The notes under the pieces are model-generated. The model was not told the DNA's origin. It searched no databases and saw only the letters and a program-made list of their open reading frames with translations. This document shows, piece by piece, positions 16,915 to 24,595 of a stretch of 46,864 nucleotides of DNA (the stretch's first letter is position 1; each line of letters opens with the position of its first letter). The stretch spans positions 1-46,864 of the forward strand of contig CAXYVX010000003.1 in assembly GCA_964292495.1 (NCBI GenBank), given 5' to 3'. Source of the stretch: CAXYVX01 sp964292495 (GTDB lineage: Bacteria; Patescibacteriota; Saccharimonadia; Saccharimonadales; Saccharimonadaceae). The position numbers were made by a program, and so were the translations under genes.

Positions 16915-17985
16915 ATGGAAGAATTGAATCTGAAACAGCTCGCCGCAATGACAAAGGCGATTGCTGACGAGAAAAATCTCAGCGAAGATGTGGTTATTGA
17001 AGCGGTCCAGAAGGCGATTGCTGCGGCTTGGAGGCGCGATCACGAAGAATATCGCAATGCGCTGGTGAGCTCGCTTTTGAATCAGAACGACGGAACCGCG
17101 GAAGTTACTGCGCGATATGACGTGGTGGAAGAGCCGGAAGGAACGGGCGAGATTTCGCTTGAAGATGCGAAAAAAATCGATAAAAACGCGCTGATCAATG
17201 GGACGATTGAGGAGAAATTTGAGGCAAAAGCTTTTGGGCGCGTTGCAGCTCAAACAGCGAAACAAGTTTTGATCCAGACTTTGCGCGACAGCGAGCGCGA
17301 AATCGTTGCCAAAGAATACGACGGAAAAGCCGGGCAAATCATCAGCGGAACAATTTCGCGAATTGAACCGCGCGTTATCCGCATTGATCTGGGTAAAGGC
17401 GAAGGAATCATGCCAAGCAGCGAACAAATCGTTGGTGAGCGGCTTATGGTTGGCTCACGCGTGAAGGTTTTGCTTAAAAAAATTGACCGTGAAGGCGGAC
17501 GCGGACCGGCAATCATTTTGTCGCGAGCGGATAAGAATTTTGTGAAACAGCTGTTTGAGCAGGAAGTTCCGGAAATTGAAGACGGAACTGTTGAGATCAA
17601 AGCGATCGCTCGCGAAGCTGGACGACGCACGAAGATTGCTGTTTTCAGCTCAGTTGCCGGTGTTGATCCGGTTGGAACTTTTGTTGGATCAAAAGGCATT
17701 CGCGTTGCGGCTGTGATGAACGAAATCGGCGACAGTGAAAAAATCGACATCGTGACTTGGGATGCTGACGAGAAGAATTTCATTGCCAACTCTTTGAGCC
17801 CGGCCGAGATTTCGCGAATTGATATTTTGCCGGAAGAGAAAAACGAATACGGCGATCTCGTGAAAAAAGCGGTTGTCTATGTTTTGCAAGAGCAGCAGTC
17901 AATTGCAATCGGCAAACAGGGGCAAAATGTTCGCTTGGCGAGCATGCTGACCGGATATGAAATCAACATTGCGACCGAAGAATAA
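16915..17985 (+). CDS. nusA: Transcription termination/antitermination factor NusA
   Basis: Binds RNA polymerase and nascent RNA to control pausing, termination and antitermination. The 356-residue protein has an N-terminal polymerase-binding domain (about 1-125), an S1 domain (about 130-200, with GQIISGTISRIEPRVIRIDLG) and two KH domains with GSKGIRVAAVMNEI (about 260) and GKQGQNVRLASMLTGYEI (about 333). It ends there, without the acidic repeats of E. coli NusA, as in many other bacteria. AAAGGAA precedes the ATG. The usual rimP upstream and infB downstream are absent, so the gene is a single unit with its own promoter. Confidence 0.95.
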   Translation: MEELNLKQLAAMTKAIADEKNLSEDVVIEAVQKAIAAAWRRDHEEYRNALVSSLLNQNDGTAEVTARYDVVEEPEGTGEISLEDAKKIDKNALINGTIEEKFEAKAFGRVAAQTAKQVLIQTLRDSEREIVAKEYDGKAGQIISGTISRIEPRVIRIDLGKGEGIMPSSEQIVGERLMVGSRVKVLLKKIDREGGRGPAIILSRADKNFVKQLFEQEVPEIEDGTVEIKAIAREAGRRTKIAVFSSVAGVDPVGTFVGSKGIRVAAVMNEIGDSEKIDIVTWDADEKNFIANSLSPAEISRIDILPEEKNEYGDLVKKAVVYVLQEQQSIAIGKQGQNVRLASMLTGYEINIATEE

Positions 17986-18010
17986 AACTGATAAATTCGC
18001 AAAAATAATT

Positions 18011-18049
18011 TTAGCACTCGCTTGACCAGAGTGCTAATTTTGTTATAAT
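18011..18049 (+). promoter_or_regulatory. CIRCE operator and clpC promoter
   Basis: TTAGCACTC (18011-18019), a 9-base spacer, GAGTGCTAA (18029-18037): a perfect CIRCE inverted repeat, the known binding site of the heat-shock repressor HrcA. The -35 TTGACC (18022-18027) lies inside the CIRCE spacer and the -10 TATAAT is at 18044-18049, 16 bases on. Bound HrcA would block polymerase directly. A near-identical arrangement precedes clpP at 46295. Confidence 0.93.
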
Positions 18050-18094
18050 TGTTTCTGAAATCCGCGAAAAATTTTTGCGAAAGGAGGAAACGAA

Positions 18095-20641
18095 ATGGAA
18101 TTTGAAAAAAAACTTACGAATGATGCCAGAGATGCGCTTGGTGCCGCAGAAATATTTGCTCGGAGCTCTGGCTCGGAATATATTGGGACAGAACATTTGC
18201 TTTTGGGAATCGCGAACCAGAACCGTTCAGAAGCGGCGCATATACTTTTTGACTCGGGGATAACATTTGACAAACTTCGAGAGGCTATGAAAATTTCGGA
18301 AAATCAGGTTAAGCAGACAATATTTTTCTCGCCAACTAAGGGTTTTTCAGAGATGGCAAAACTTGGTCTGCGAATGTCTGCTGAGCTCGCGAATGAATTC
18401 AAAAGCGATTTTTGTTCAACTGAGCACATATTATTTTCAATTTTAAATCAGCGAAATTCCCGTGGCGTGAAAATTATTGAGGATCTTGGCGGGAATATTT
18501 CGCGAGTGATTGGTGATCTGGAAGATTTTTTACGTGAAGAATCCGGAAATCTAAATCTAAATGCGAATTCAAACGAAGATGAGTTTTTAGCAAACTCTGG
18601 AAGAGAGCGCCAAACCAAAGGTTCATTTTTAAGTAAGTTCTCAAAAAATTTAACCAAGATGGCTGAAAATGATCAAATTGACCCGGTAATTGGCAGGGAA
18701 AAGGAAATAGAACGGGTGATGACTATTTTGTCGAGAAGGCGAAAAAACAATCCGGTTTTGATTGGTGAAGCGGGGGTTGGCAAAACGGCGATTGCTGAAG
18801 GTCTGGCTATAAAAATCGCGAAAAATGAAGTTCCGGAACAACTACGTGGAAAATATCTTTTACAAGTGGATTTAGCTGGGCTTCTGTCTGGGACGAAATT
18901 TCGTGGCGAATTTGAAGAGAGAATTAAGCTCTTAGTGGATGAGAGTGCTAAAAACCCGAATATAATTTTATTTATTGATGAACTACACTTGCTGTCCGGC
19001 GCTGGCGCCGGTGAGGGCTCGATGGATGCAGCCAATATGTTGAAACCTGCTCTGGCTAGAGGTGAAATCCGTTTGATTGGTGCTACGACCAATGATGAAT
19101 ATAGGAAAGGAATTGAAAAAGACGCTGCCTTGACGAGAAGATTTCAGGCGATTGAGGTTGAGCAGCCGAATTTTGCCGACACGATCAGGATTATTCAAGG
19201 TGCAAAGGGAAATTATGAAAAATTTCATAAGGTTAAGTTGTCAGATAAAGTTATTGAGCACGCTGTCCGCTTATCCGACAGATATCTTTCCGAGAGATTT
19301 CAGCCGGATAAATCTTTTGACGTGATTGATGAGGCGTCGGCGATGGCAAAAATTAGTAATGAAAAAACGCAAAAAAACAGGGGTAAAGAATATGATCCTG
19401 CGCTGATGATGCAGGAGAAAAGTAAGCTTCGCGAAAAAATGGAGGCTGCGGATACGCTTGAAGATTACGAAAAATCGGCGCTGTATAAAATGCGGATTTC
19501 GCGAATTGATGACAGATTGGCAGAGATTGAGGCTGAGCACCAAAATGAGAAAGATGTGATTTTGCGAAAAAATGACATTGAGTCGGCGATTTCACAAATG
19601 ACAGGTATCCCTGTTGAGAAGCTGAGTAGGAGCGAATCAAAAAGAATTCTGTCGCTTGAAAAGAAATTATCGCGAAGAATTATTGGCCAGAGCGCCGCTA
19701 TTCGCGAAGTTTCACGGAGTGTAAAGCGGAATGCGGCTGGGATTTATAACGGAAAACGGCCGATCGGCAGCTTTGTTTTTCTTGGTCCAACCGGTGTTGG
19801 TAAAACTGAGACTGCGAAAGTTCTCGCTGACGAAGTGTTTGGAGGTGAGAAGAGTTTGATTAAAATTGATATGAGTGAATTTAGCGAATCACATTCTGGC
19901 GCTCGGTTAACGGGAGCGCCAGCAGGATATGTCGGTTATGAAGATGGCGGAAATTTAACTGAAAGAGTGCGACGCAACCCGTATTCTGTGGTGCTTTTTG
20001 ATGAAATAGAAAAGGCGAGTCCGAAAGTTTTTAACTTGTTTTTACAGATACTTGAAGACGGATGTTTGACGGACGGGCACGGAAAAAAGATTGATTTTAG
20101 TAATACAATTGTGATTTTAACTAGCAATATTGGGGCGGCTGACATGGCGAAAGAATCGCTTGGTTTCGCGAACGATGATATTTCGCGAGCCGGTGATCAG
20201 CAGTTGAATGATGAGAGCGCTAAAAAATATGCAGACATAAACTCCGGGCTGAAAGAAATAATGCGCCCCGAGCTTTTGAATAGATTTGACGCTATCATTG
20301 ACTTTAACCCGTTGTCGCGAAAAGAGATTAATCGAATATTTGATCTGCAAATCGAGGATTTGAATGAGAGATTGGCACTAAAAGGCGTTCGTGTCGTTAT
20401 GTCTAAAAGCGCAAAAAATCACTTGATTGAGCTTGGTTTTGACGAAAAAATGGGTGCTCGGCCGCTCAGAAGAATTATTCAAGATCAGGTTGAGGGTGTT
20501 CTGGCTGAAAATCTGCTTGAAGGAAAAATAAGGAGGGGTGATGCGGTTGAGATTGGTCTCAAAAATGGCAAAATTATCTCTGAAAAAATAAAAGAAACGA
20601 CGTCTTTTGACGAGAAAATCGCGAAGATTGAATCGTTATAA
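18095..20641 (+). CDS. clpC: ClpC-type AAA+ unfoldase, ATPase subunit of Clp protease
   Basis: Hexameric unfoldase that feeds substrates to ClpP, 848 residues. The N-terminal Clp-N repeats (about 1-150, with GSEYIGTEHLLLGI) precede AAA+ module 1 (Walker A GEAGVGKTAIAEG at about 223, Walker B IILFIDELH), a short middle region with a UVR-like segment (EKSKLREKMEAADTLEDYEKS, typical of ClpC and not of the long ClpB coil), then AAA+ module 2 (Walker A GPTGVGKTETAK at about 565, Walker B YSVVLFDEIEKA) and the C-terminal D2-small domain. AAAGGAGG lies upstream of the ATG. A CIRCE element shared with clpP supports a ClpCP pair under HrcA control. Confidence 0.93.
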   Translation: MEFEKKLTNDARDALGAAEIFARSSGSEYIGTEHLLLGIANQNRSEAAHILFDSGITFDKLREAMKISENQVKQTIFFSPTKGFSEMAKLGLRMSAELANEFKSDFCSTEHILFSILNQRNSRGVKIIEDLGGNISRVIGDLEDFLREESGNLNLNANSNEDEFLANSGRERQTKGSFLSKFSKNLTKMAENDQIDPVIGREKEIERVMTILSRRRKNNPVLIGEAGVGKTAIAEGLAIKIAKNEVPEQLRGKYLLQVDLAGLLSGTKFRGEFEERIKLLVDESAKNPNIILFIDELHLLSGAGAGEGSMDAANMLKPALARGEIRLIGATTNDEYRKGIEKDAALTRRFQAIEVEQPNFADTIRIIQGAKGNYEKFHKVKLSDKVIEHAVRLSDRYLSERFQPDKSFDVIDEASAMAKISNEKTQKNRGKEYDPALMMQEKSKLREKMEAADTLEDYEKSALYKMRISRIDDRLAEIEAEHQNEKDVILRKNDIESAISQMTGIPVEKLSRSESKRILSLEKKLSRRIIGQSAAIREVSRSVKRNAAGIYNGKRPIGSFVFLGPTGVGKTETAKVLADEVFGGEKSLIKIDMSEFSESHSGARLTGAPAGYVGYEDGGNLTERVRRNPYSVVLFDEIEKASPKVFNLFLQILEDGCLTDGHGKKIDFSNTIVILTSNIGAADMAKESLGFANDDISRAGDQQLNDESAKKYADINSGLKEIMRPELLNRFDAIIDFNPLSRKEINRIFDLQIEDLNERLALKGVRVVMSKSAKNHLIELGFDEKMGARPLRRIIQDQVEGVLAENLLEGKIRRGDAVEIGLKNGKIISEKIKETTSFDEKIAKIESL

Positions 20642-20659
20642 TTTTCGCGAAATGTTTGT

Positions 20660-20674
20660 TAAAATTGGTAGATG
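20660..20674 (+). promoter_or_regulatory. -10 box and leaderless start of the HExxH membrane protein
   Basis: TAAAAT (20660-20665) followed by 6 bases and the ATG at 20672. No Shine-Dalgarno site. The -35 is not clear. Confidence 0.45.
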
Positions 20675-21703
20675 AGAAAAAACGAAAATCGGCGAAATGC
20701 ATCTGGTGCAAGCAAAACTAGATCGTTTTGGGCGAAGGCTCGGTTTAAGTTACCGGTGCTGATTTTCTTGGTCATCTTTGCGTTTTGGTTTAGTAGCTCA
20801 ACGTGGATAAAAGATCAAATAACTGCTTGGCAAAATCCGCTCAACCCTGATGTAGCGAAAATTGCAGATGACGCGGGTGTGAACGAAAATGGAAAATTCT
20901 TGTTGCAGGTCAGTTATGCGCGGATCAATAATCGCGATGATTTTAATAAAAATTGCAGTAATGGCGACGAATCACAATCAATAGTTTTGGGTTGTTTTTC
21001 AAAAAATCGCATTTATATTTTTAATGTTTCTGATGAAAAAATTGCTGGTGTGAAAAGCGTGATTGCGGCCCATGAGATGTTACACGCGGCGTATTCGCGA
21101 TTGAGCACGAGCGAGCGAAATCGCGTTGATCAGATGATACAAAACGAAATCCCAAATATTCAGAGCGCGGACATTAAAAATTCTCTTGATGTTTACAAAA
21201 AAACTGAACCTGGTGAGGAGATGAATGAGTTGCATTCTTTGCTTGCAACAGAGGAAAAAAATCTCCCCAAAGATCTGGAAGAATATTACTCAAAATTTTT
21301 TTCTGACCGCCAAAAAGTCGTTTCGGATTATGAAAAATATTCTGGAGTTTTTGACGAACTGAAAAACCAGCAGGAAAAGATCTCGCAGGATTTGGACGGT
21401 TTGAAGCGGCAAATTGACGACAAAACATCAGAATATCAGGCGAATTCAAAAGATTTGTCTGATAAAATTTCAGCTTTTAATTCTTGCGCGGACGATGACG
21501 GATGTTTCGCGAGCAGTCAAGATTTTCAGGCACAAAGAAATAATTTGATGAATCAGCAAAAGTTTTTGTCCGTATTTGGCAACCAAATTAATAATATGAT
21601 TTCACAATATAATTCAGGCGTTGACAAACTAAATGCGCTGGGTGTTGAAATGAATAAGCTCAATTCAAATCTTGATTCGCGATCTGAAAATATAGCAAAA
21701 TAA
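20672..21703 (+). CDS. Membrane-anchored putative zinc metalloprotease with coiled coil
   Basis: 343 residues. A basic N-terminus (about 1-28) and one transmembrane helix (about 29-48) place the rest outside the cell. The extracellular part contains AAHEMLHAAYSRLS with HEMLH at 134-138, the HExxH signature of zincin peptidases; the third ligand is not obvious, so catalysis is a hypothesis. Two cysteine pairs (NCSNG...LGCF and SCADDDGCF) could form disulfides. The C-terminal third (about 215-343) is rich in Lys, Gln, Asp and Asn with heptad-like spacing and is probably a coiled coil. It follows clpC by 30 bases but has its own -10 box. No family name was recognised. Confidence 0.65.
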   Translation: MRKNENRRNASGASKTRSFWAKARFKLPVLIFLVIFAFWFSSSTWIKDQITAWQNPLNPDVAKIADDAGVNENGKFLLQVSYARINNRDDFNKNCSNGDESQSIVLGCFSKNRIYIFNVSDEKIAGVKSVIAAHEMLHAAYSRLSTSERNRVDQMIQNEIPNIQSADIKNSLDVYKKTEPGEEMNELHSLLATEEKNLPKDLEEYYSKFFSDRQKVVSDYEKYSGVFDELKNQQEKISQDLDGLKRQIDDKTSEYQANSKDLSDKISAFNSCADDDGCFASSQDFQAQRNNLMNQQKFLSVFGNQINNMISQYNSGVDKLNALGVEMNKLNSNLDSRSENIAK

Positions 21704-21737
21704 CTGGATATTTCTGGCAAAATTTTGTAAAAAATGC

Positions 21738-21752
21738 TAAGATATTTTCATG
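21738..21752 (+). promoter_or_regulatory. -10 box and leaderless start of proS
   Basis: TAAGAT (21738-21743), preceded by TGC as an extended -10, then 6 bases and the ATG at 21750. No Shine-Dalgarno site. Confidence 0.45.
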
Positions 21753-22997
21753 AAAAGAACTGAATTATTTACAAAAACTCTGCGTGATGCGCCGGCTGAC
21801 GAGACAAGCAAGAACGCGCAACTTTTGATTCGCGCCGGATATGTCAGCAAAGAAATGGCAGGCGTTTACTCTTGGTTGCCGCTCGGACTTCGCGTGATTG
21901 AGAAAATCAAACAAATTATTCGCGAAGAAATGAATTCTCTCGGCGGTCAGGAATTAATCATGAGCACTTTGCAGAATCGCGAAATTTGGGAAAAAAGCGG
22001 GCGATGGGATGACAAAGTTGTTGATAACTGGTTTAAAACCAGTTTGAAATCCGGCGAAGAGCTTGGGCTTGCTTTTACACATGAAGAGCCGATTGTGAAT
22101 TTGGCGAAAAAATATGTTAAAAGCTATAAAGATTTGGCGAAACCTGTTGCTGTATATCAGTTTCAGAACAAGCTCAGAAATGAACTTCGTGCGAAAAGTG
22201 GTGTGATGCGCGGACGAGAATTTGTCATGAAAGATCTTTACAGTTTTCACAAAAATCAGGCGGATCTAGACGAATATTATGAGAAAATTGCCGGTGCGTA
22301 TTCGCGAATTTTCGAGCGACTTGGATTGGGCGATCAGACATTTAAAACGTTTGCTTCGGGCGGAAGTTTTACGGCGTTCAGCCATGAATTTCAGACTGTT
22401 TGCGAAGCTGGCGAGGATTGGCTTTTCCTGAATCGCGAAAAAAATGTCGCAGTGAATGAAGAAGTTTTGGATGATTTTTTGGCGGAAAATCCGGAGTTTT
22501 CACGAGATGATTTTGAGAAGGTTCGTAGTGCGGAAGTTGGAAATATTTTCAATTTTGGCGACAAAAAAGCTCTTGACATGGGCTTGAATTTCACGAACGA
22601 AGAAGGAAAATTGACCCCAGTATTTTTGGCTTCTTACGGGATTGGCGTGACGCGATTGGTTGGAGTTTTGGCGGAGATTTTTAGTGATGAAAAAGGGCTT
22701 GTTTGGCCGGAAAATGTCGCACCGTTTCAGGTTTATCTCGCGAATGTTGGCGAAGACCCAGAAGTGATTGATTTTTCGCGAAAAGTTTATGATGAATTTA
22801 CTGCGCGGAACATTGACGTTTTATGGGATGACAGATCTGCGCGTCCGGGCGAGAAATTTGCAGATGCGGAGCTTCTTGGGATTCCGTGGCGAGCGGTGAT
22901 TTCCCTGAAAACTGATGGAAAAATTGAGTTGACTTCGCGAATGACAGGAGAAACTGAAACTCTCGCGATGGATGAAGTTTTCGCGAAAATTGGTTAG
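21750..22997 (+). CDS. proS: Prolyl-tRNA synthetase, short form lacking the INS editing domain
   Basis: Class II synthetase that charges tRNA-Pro, 415 residues. Motif 1 lies in AGVYSWLPLGLRVIEKIK, motif 2 in FRAKSGVMRGREFVMKDLYSFH-like sequence (about 150-170), and motif 3 in FLASYGIGVTRLVGVLAE (about 292-309). An anticodon-binding domain fills the C-terminal 90 residues. Bacterial ProRS usually carries a YbaK-like insertion of about 180 residues that deacylates Ala-tRNA-Pro. Here motifs 2 and 3 are joined by about 110 residues only (EFQTVCEAGEDW to EVGNIFNFGDK), so that insertion is absent, as in alphaproteobacterial ProRS. No freestanding editing protein is seen in the window. Confidence 0.94.
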   Translation: MKRTELFTKTLRDAPADETSKNAQLLIRAGYVSKEMAGVYSWLPLGLRVIEKIKQIIREEMNSLGGQELIMSTLQNREIWEKSGRWDDKVVDNWFKTSLKSGEELGLAFTHEEPIVNLAKKYVKSYKDLAKPVAVYQFQNKLRNELRAKSGVMRGREFVMKDLYSFHKNQADLDEYYEKIAGAYSRIFERLGLGDQTFKTFASGGSFTAFSHEFQTVCEAGEDWLFLNREKNVAVNEEVLDDFLAENPEFSRDDFEKVRSAEVGNIFNFGDKKALDMGLNFTNEEGKLTPVFLASYGIGVTRLVGVLAEIFSDEKGLVWPENVAPFQVYLANVGEDPEVIDFSRKVYDEFTARNIDVLWDDRSARPGEKFADAELLGIPWRAVISLKTDGKIELTSRMTGETETLAMDEVFAKIG

Positions 22998-23161
22998 TGA
23001 AAATATTTACTAAGAAACTAATATGTTTTGAAAACTTGCGTAAAAATACCAAGCTATGTGAGACTGTGTGAAAGAAAAAATGTTGTAAAATAATCATGTA
23101 AATATCGCAAAACAAGGTGAAAAGCATGTTTTTTACCTGTTTTCTGATTGAAAAATGGGAC
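22998..23161 (+). other. AT-rich spacer between proS and greA
   Basis: This spacer has no convincing coding frame and no RNA gene that was recognised. It has imperfect inverted repeats just after proS (TTAGT...ACTAA, 22995-23014) and at about 23115-23142 (AGGT...ACCT around a T-run), either of which could be a weak terminator. It has no TTCGCGAA site, unlike most spacers here. Confidence 0.4.
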
Positions 23162-23190
23162 TTGAATGTCGTGATTTAAAATGATAAAAT
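23162..23190 (+). promoter_or_regulatory. greA promoter
   Basis: TTGAAT (23162-23167), 17 bases, TAAAAT (23185-23190). It gives a leader of about 50 bases ending in a GGAGG Shine-Dalgarno site before the ATG at 23246. Confidence 0.6.
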
Positions 23191-23245
23191 GAAAATCATT
23201 AGAGTGAAAAAATGAGATTCCCTAATTATGAATGGAGGATTTAGT

Positions 23246-23710
23246 ATGTTAAATAAGAAAGTGTTTCCTTTGACCGAAGGCGGTAAACGCGAGCTAGAGA
23301 AAGAGATGAATAATCTTATATCTCAGCGTGGAGAAGTCAGTGAGCGAATTGCGGAAGCTCGCAGTTTTGGCGACCTTTCGGAGAATGCGGAATATTCAGC
23401 CGCGCGTGATCTGCAAAGTCGCAGCGAGGAGCGAATAAAAGACATTGATCACATCTTGCAAAATGCGGTTATTATCGAGTCGGACAACGATGGGCGCATA
23501 AGTCTTGGCGAAAAAGTCAAGCTTGAATCAGCTGGAAAAACTTTTGAATACACGATTGTCGGAGAGGTTGAGGCAAATCCGCTTGAAGGTAAAATCAGCG
23601 ACAAAAGCGCGATCGGATCGGCCTTGATCGGTAAAAAACTCGGCGAAGAAGTCGTCGCGAACACCCCCAAAGGCGAAAAAACATATAAAATCCTATCTAT
23701 CGGCGAGTGA
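23246..23710 (+). CDS. greA: Transcription elongation factor GreA
   Basis: Enters the secondary channel of RNA polymerase and stimulates cleavage of backtracked RNA. The 154-residue protein starts LTEGGKRELEKEMNNL, has the N-terminal antiparallel coiled coil with the acidic tip ARSFGDLSENAEYSAARD (Asp and Glu positions that coordinate Mg at the active site), and a C-terminal FKBP-like domain with SPIGSALIGK-like sequence (SAIGSALIGKKLGEEV). The start at 23246 is chosen because GGAGG lies 10 bases upstream; an upstream in-frame ATG at 23228 overlaps that site. It is followed after 26 bases by the ZIP transporter gene and may be co-transcribed with it. Confidence 0.95.
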   Translation: MLNKKVFPLTEGGKRELEKEMNNLISQRGEVSERIAEARSFGDLSENAEYSAARDLQSRSEERIKDIDHILQNAVIIESDNDGRISLGEKVKLESAGKTFEYTIVGEVEANPLEGKISDKSAIGSALIGKKLGEEVVANTPKGEKTYKILSIGE

Positions 23711-23736
23711 ATCTCTTAAAGAAAGGTTAAGTTGTA

Positions 23737-24501
23737 ATGTTTTTAGTTTTAATTTTCGCCAGTCTTTTGGGCGATATGGTGGCACTTGCGTTTGGTTTTG
23801 CGATGATGTATTCCGTGAAAAGCTCGAAGAATTTGGCAAAATACGCCACGCCTTTTGCGGCTGGCGCGTTGCTTGCGACAGTTAGTTATGATTTGCTCCC
23901 GGACGCTGCCGAAGGCGGGAATTTTGAAGTTGCCGCGCACGGTTTGTTGATTGGAATTTTAGTGTTTTTCGTTCTTGAAAGATTCATTCATTTTACACAT
24001 CATCACACTGATGAAAATCACGCAAAAGCGGATAAAGAAGCCGCAATCCCCCTGATTTTCGCGGGGAATATTTTGCACCGCGCGATTGATGGTGTGGCGA
24101 TTGCGGTCGGTTTTTTGGGTGGATTTGAGTCGGGATTTTTGATTCTTTTGGCTATTGTTTTACATGAAATTTCGCACACTATTGGTGATTTCGGATTGCT
24201 GCTTTATAAAGGACTTTCGCGAAAAAATGTGGCAATCTTTAATATTTCGGTTGCTGTTTTTACCACAGTCATCGCCGCAATTGTTTACTTGTTGGGTAAA
24301 AATCTGGCGCTGCCAATCGGGTTTTTGCAGGGTCTGACGGCCGGATTCTTCATTTACATTGCGGTGAGCGACATCATTCCTGACATCCATGCGAAGGAAA
24401 AAACGAATTTTATGGGAATCCAATCAATTTTATTGATCATCGGCGCAGTGGTTGTGGCTGGTCTCATGACAATTCTTCACGCATTTTTTGGCTCGGTTTG
24501 A
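23737..24501 (+). CDS. ZIP-family divalent metal transporter
   Basis: Membrane importer of zinc or a similar divalent metal, 254 residues, with about eight predicted membrane segments. The metal-binding helix pair is visible as AGNILHRAIDGVAIAVGF (H, D in transmembrane 4) and VLHEISHTIGDFGLLL (HEISH, in transmembrane 5), matching the ZIP signature HEIPHELGD. A His-rich cytoplasmic loop (HFTHHHTDENH, about 84-95) typical of ZIP proteins precedes it. AAAGG serves as the ribosome-binding site. Substrate specificity cannot be told from sequence. Confidence 0.9.
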   Translation: MFLVLIFASLLGDMVALAFGFAMMYSVKSSKNLAKYATPFAAGALLATVSYDLLPDAAEGGNFEVAAHGLLIGILVFFVLERFIHFTHHHTDENHAKADKEAAIPLIFAGNILHRAIDGVAIAVGFLGGFESGFLILLAIVLHEISHTIGDFGLLLYKGLSRKNVAIFNISVAVFTTVIAAIVYLLGKNLALPIGFLQGLTAGFFIYIAVSDIIPDIHAKEKTNFMGIQSILLIIGAVVVAGLMTILHAFFGSV

Positions 24502-24595
24502 TCAATTGTTCGCGAAAAGGAAAATTCGCGAAAACCCAAGAAAAATGTTATTATTATTCTATAAATTTAGTCTCGCGGAAGGAGAAAAGTAAAAA

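Noticed and set aside
18095..20641. ClpB disaggregase
   Set aside because: The middle region is short with a UVR-like segment in place of the long ClpB coiled coil, and the gene shares its CIRCE operator with clpP, so ClpC fits better.
22998..23245. Small RNA or short gene in the proS-greA spacer
   Set aside because: No frame with a ribosome-binding site, no strong terminator and no known structure was seen; only the greA promoter is supported.
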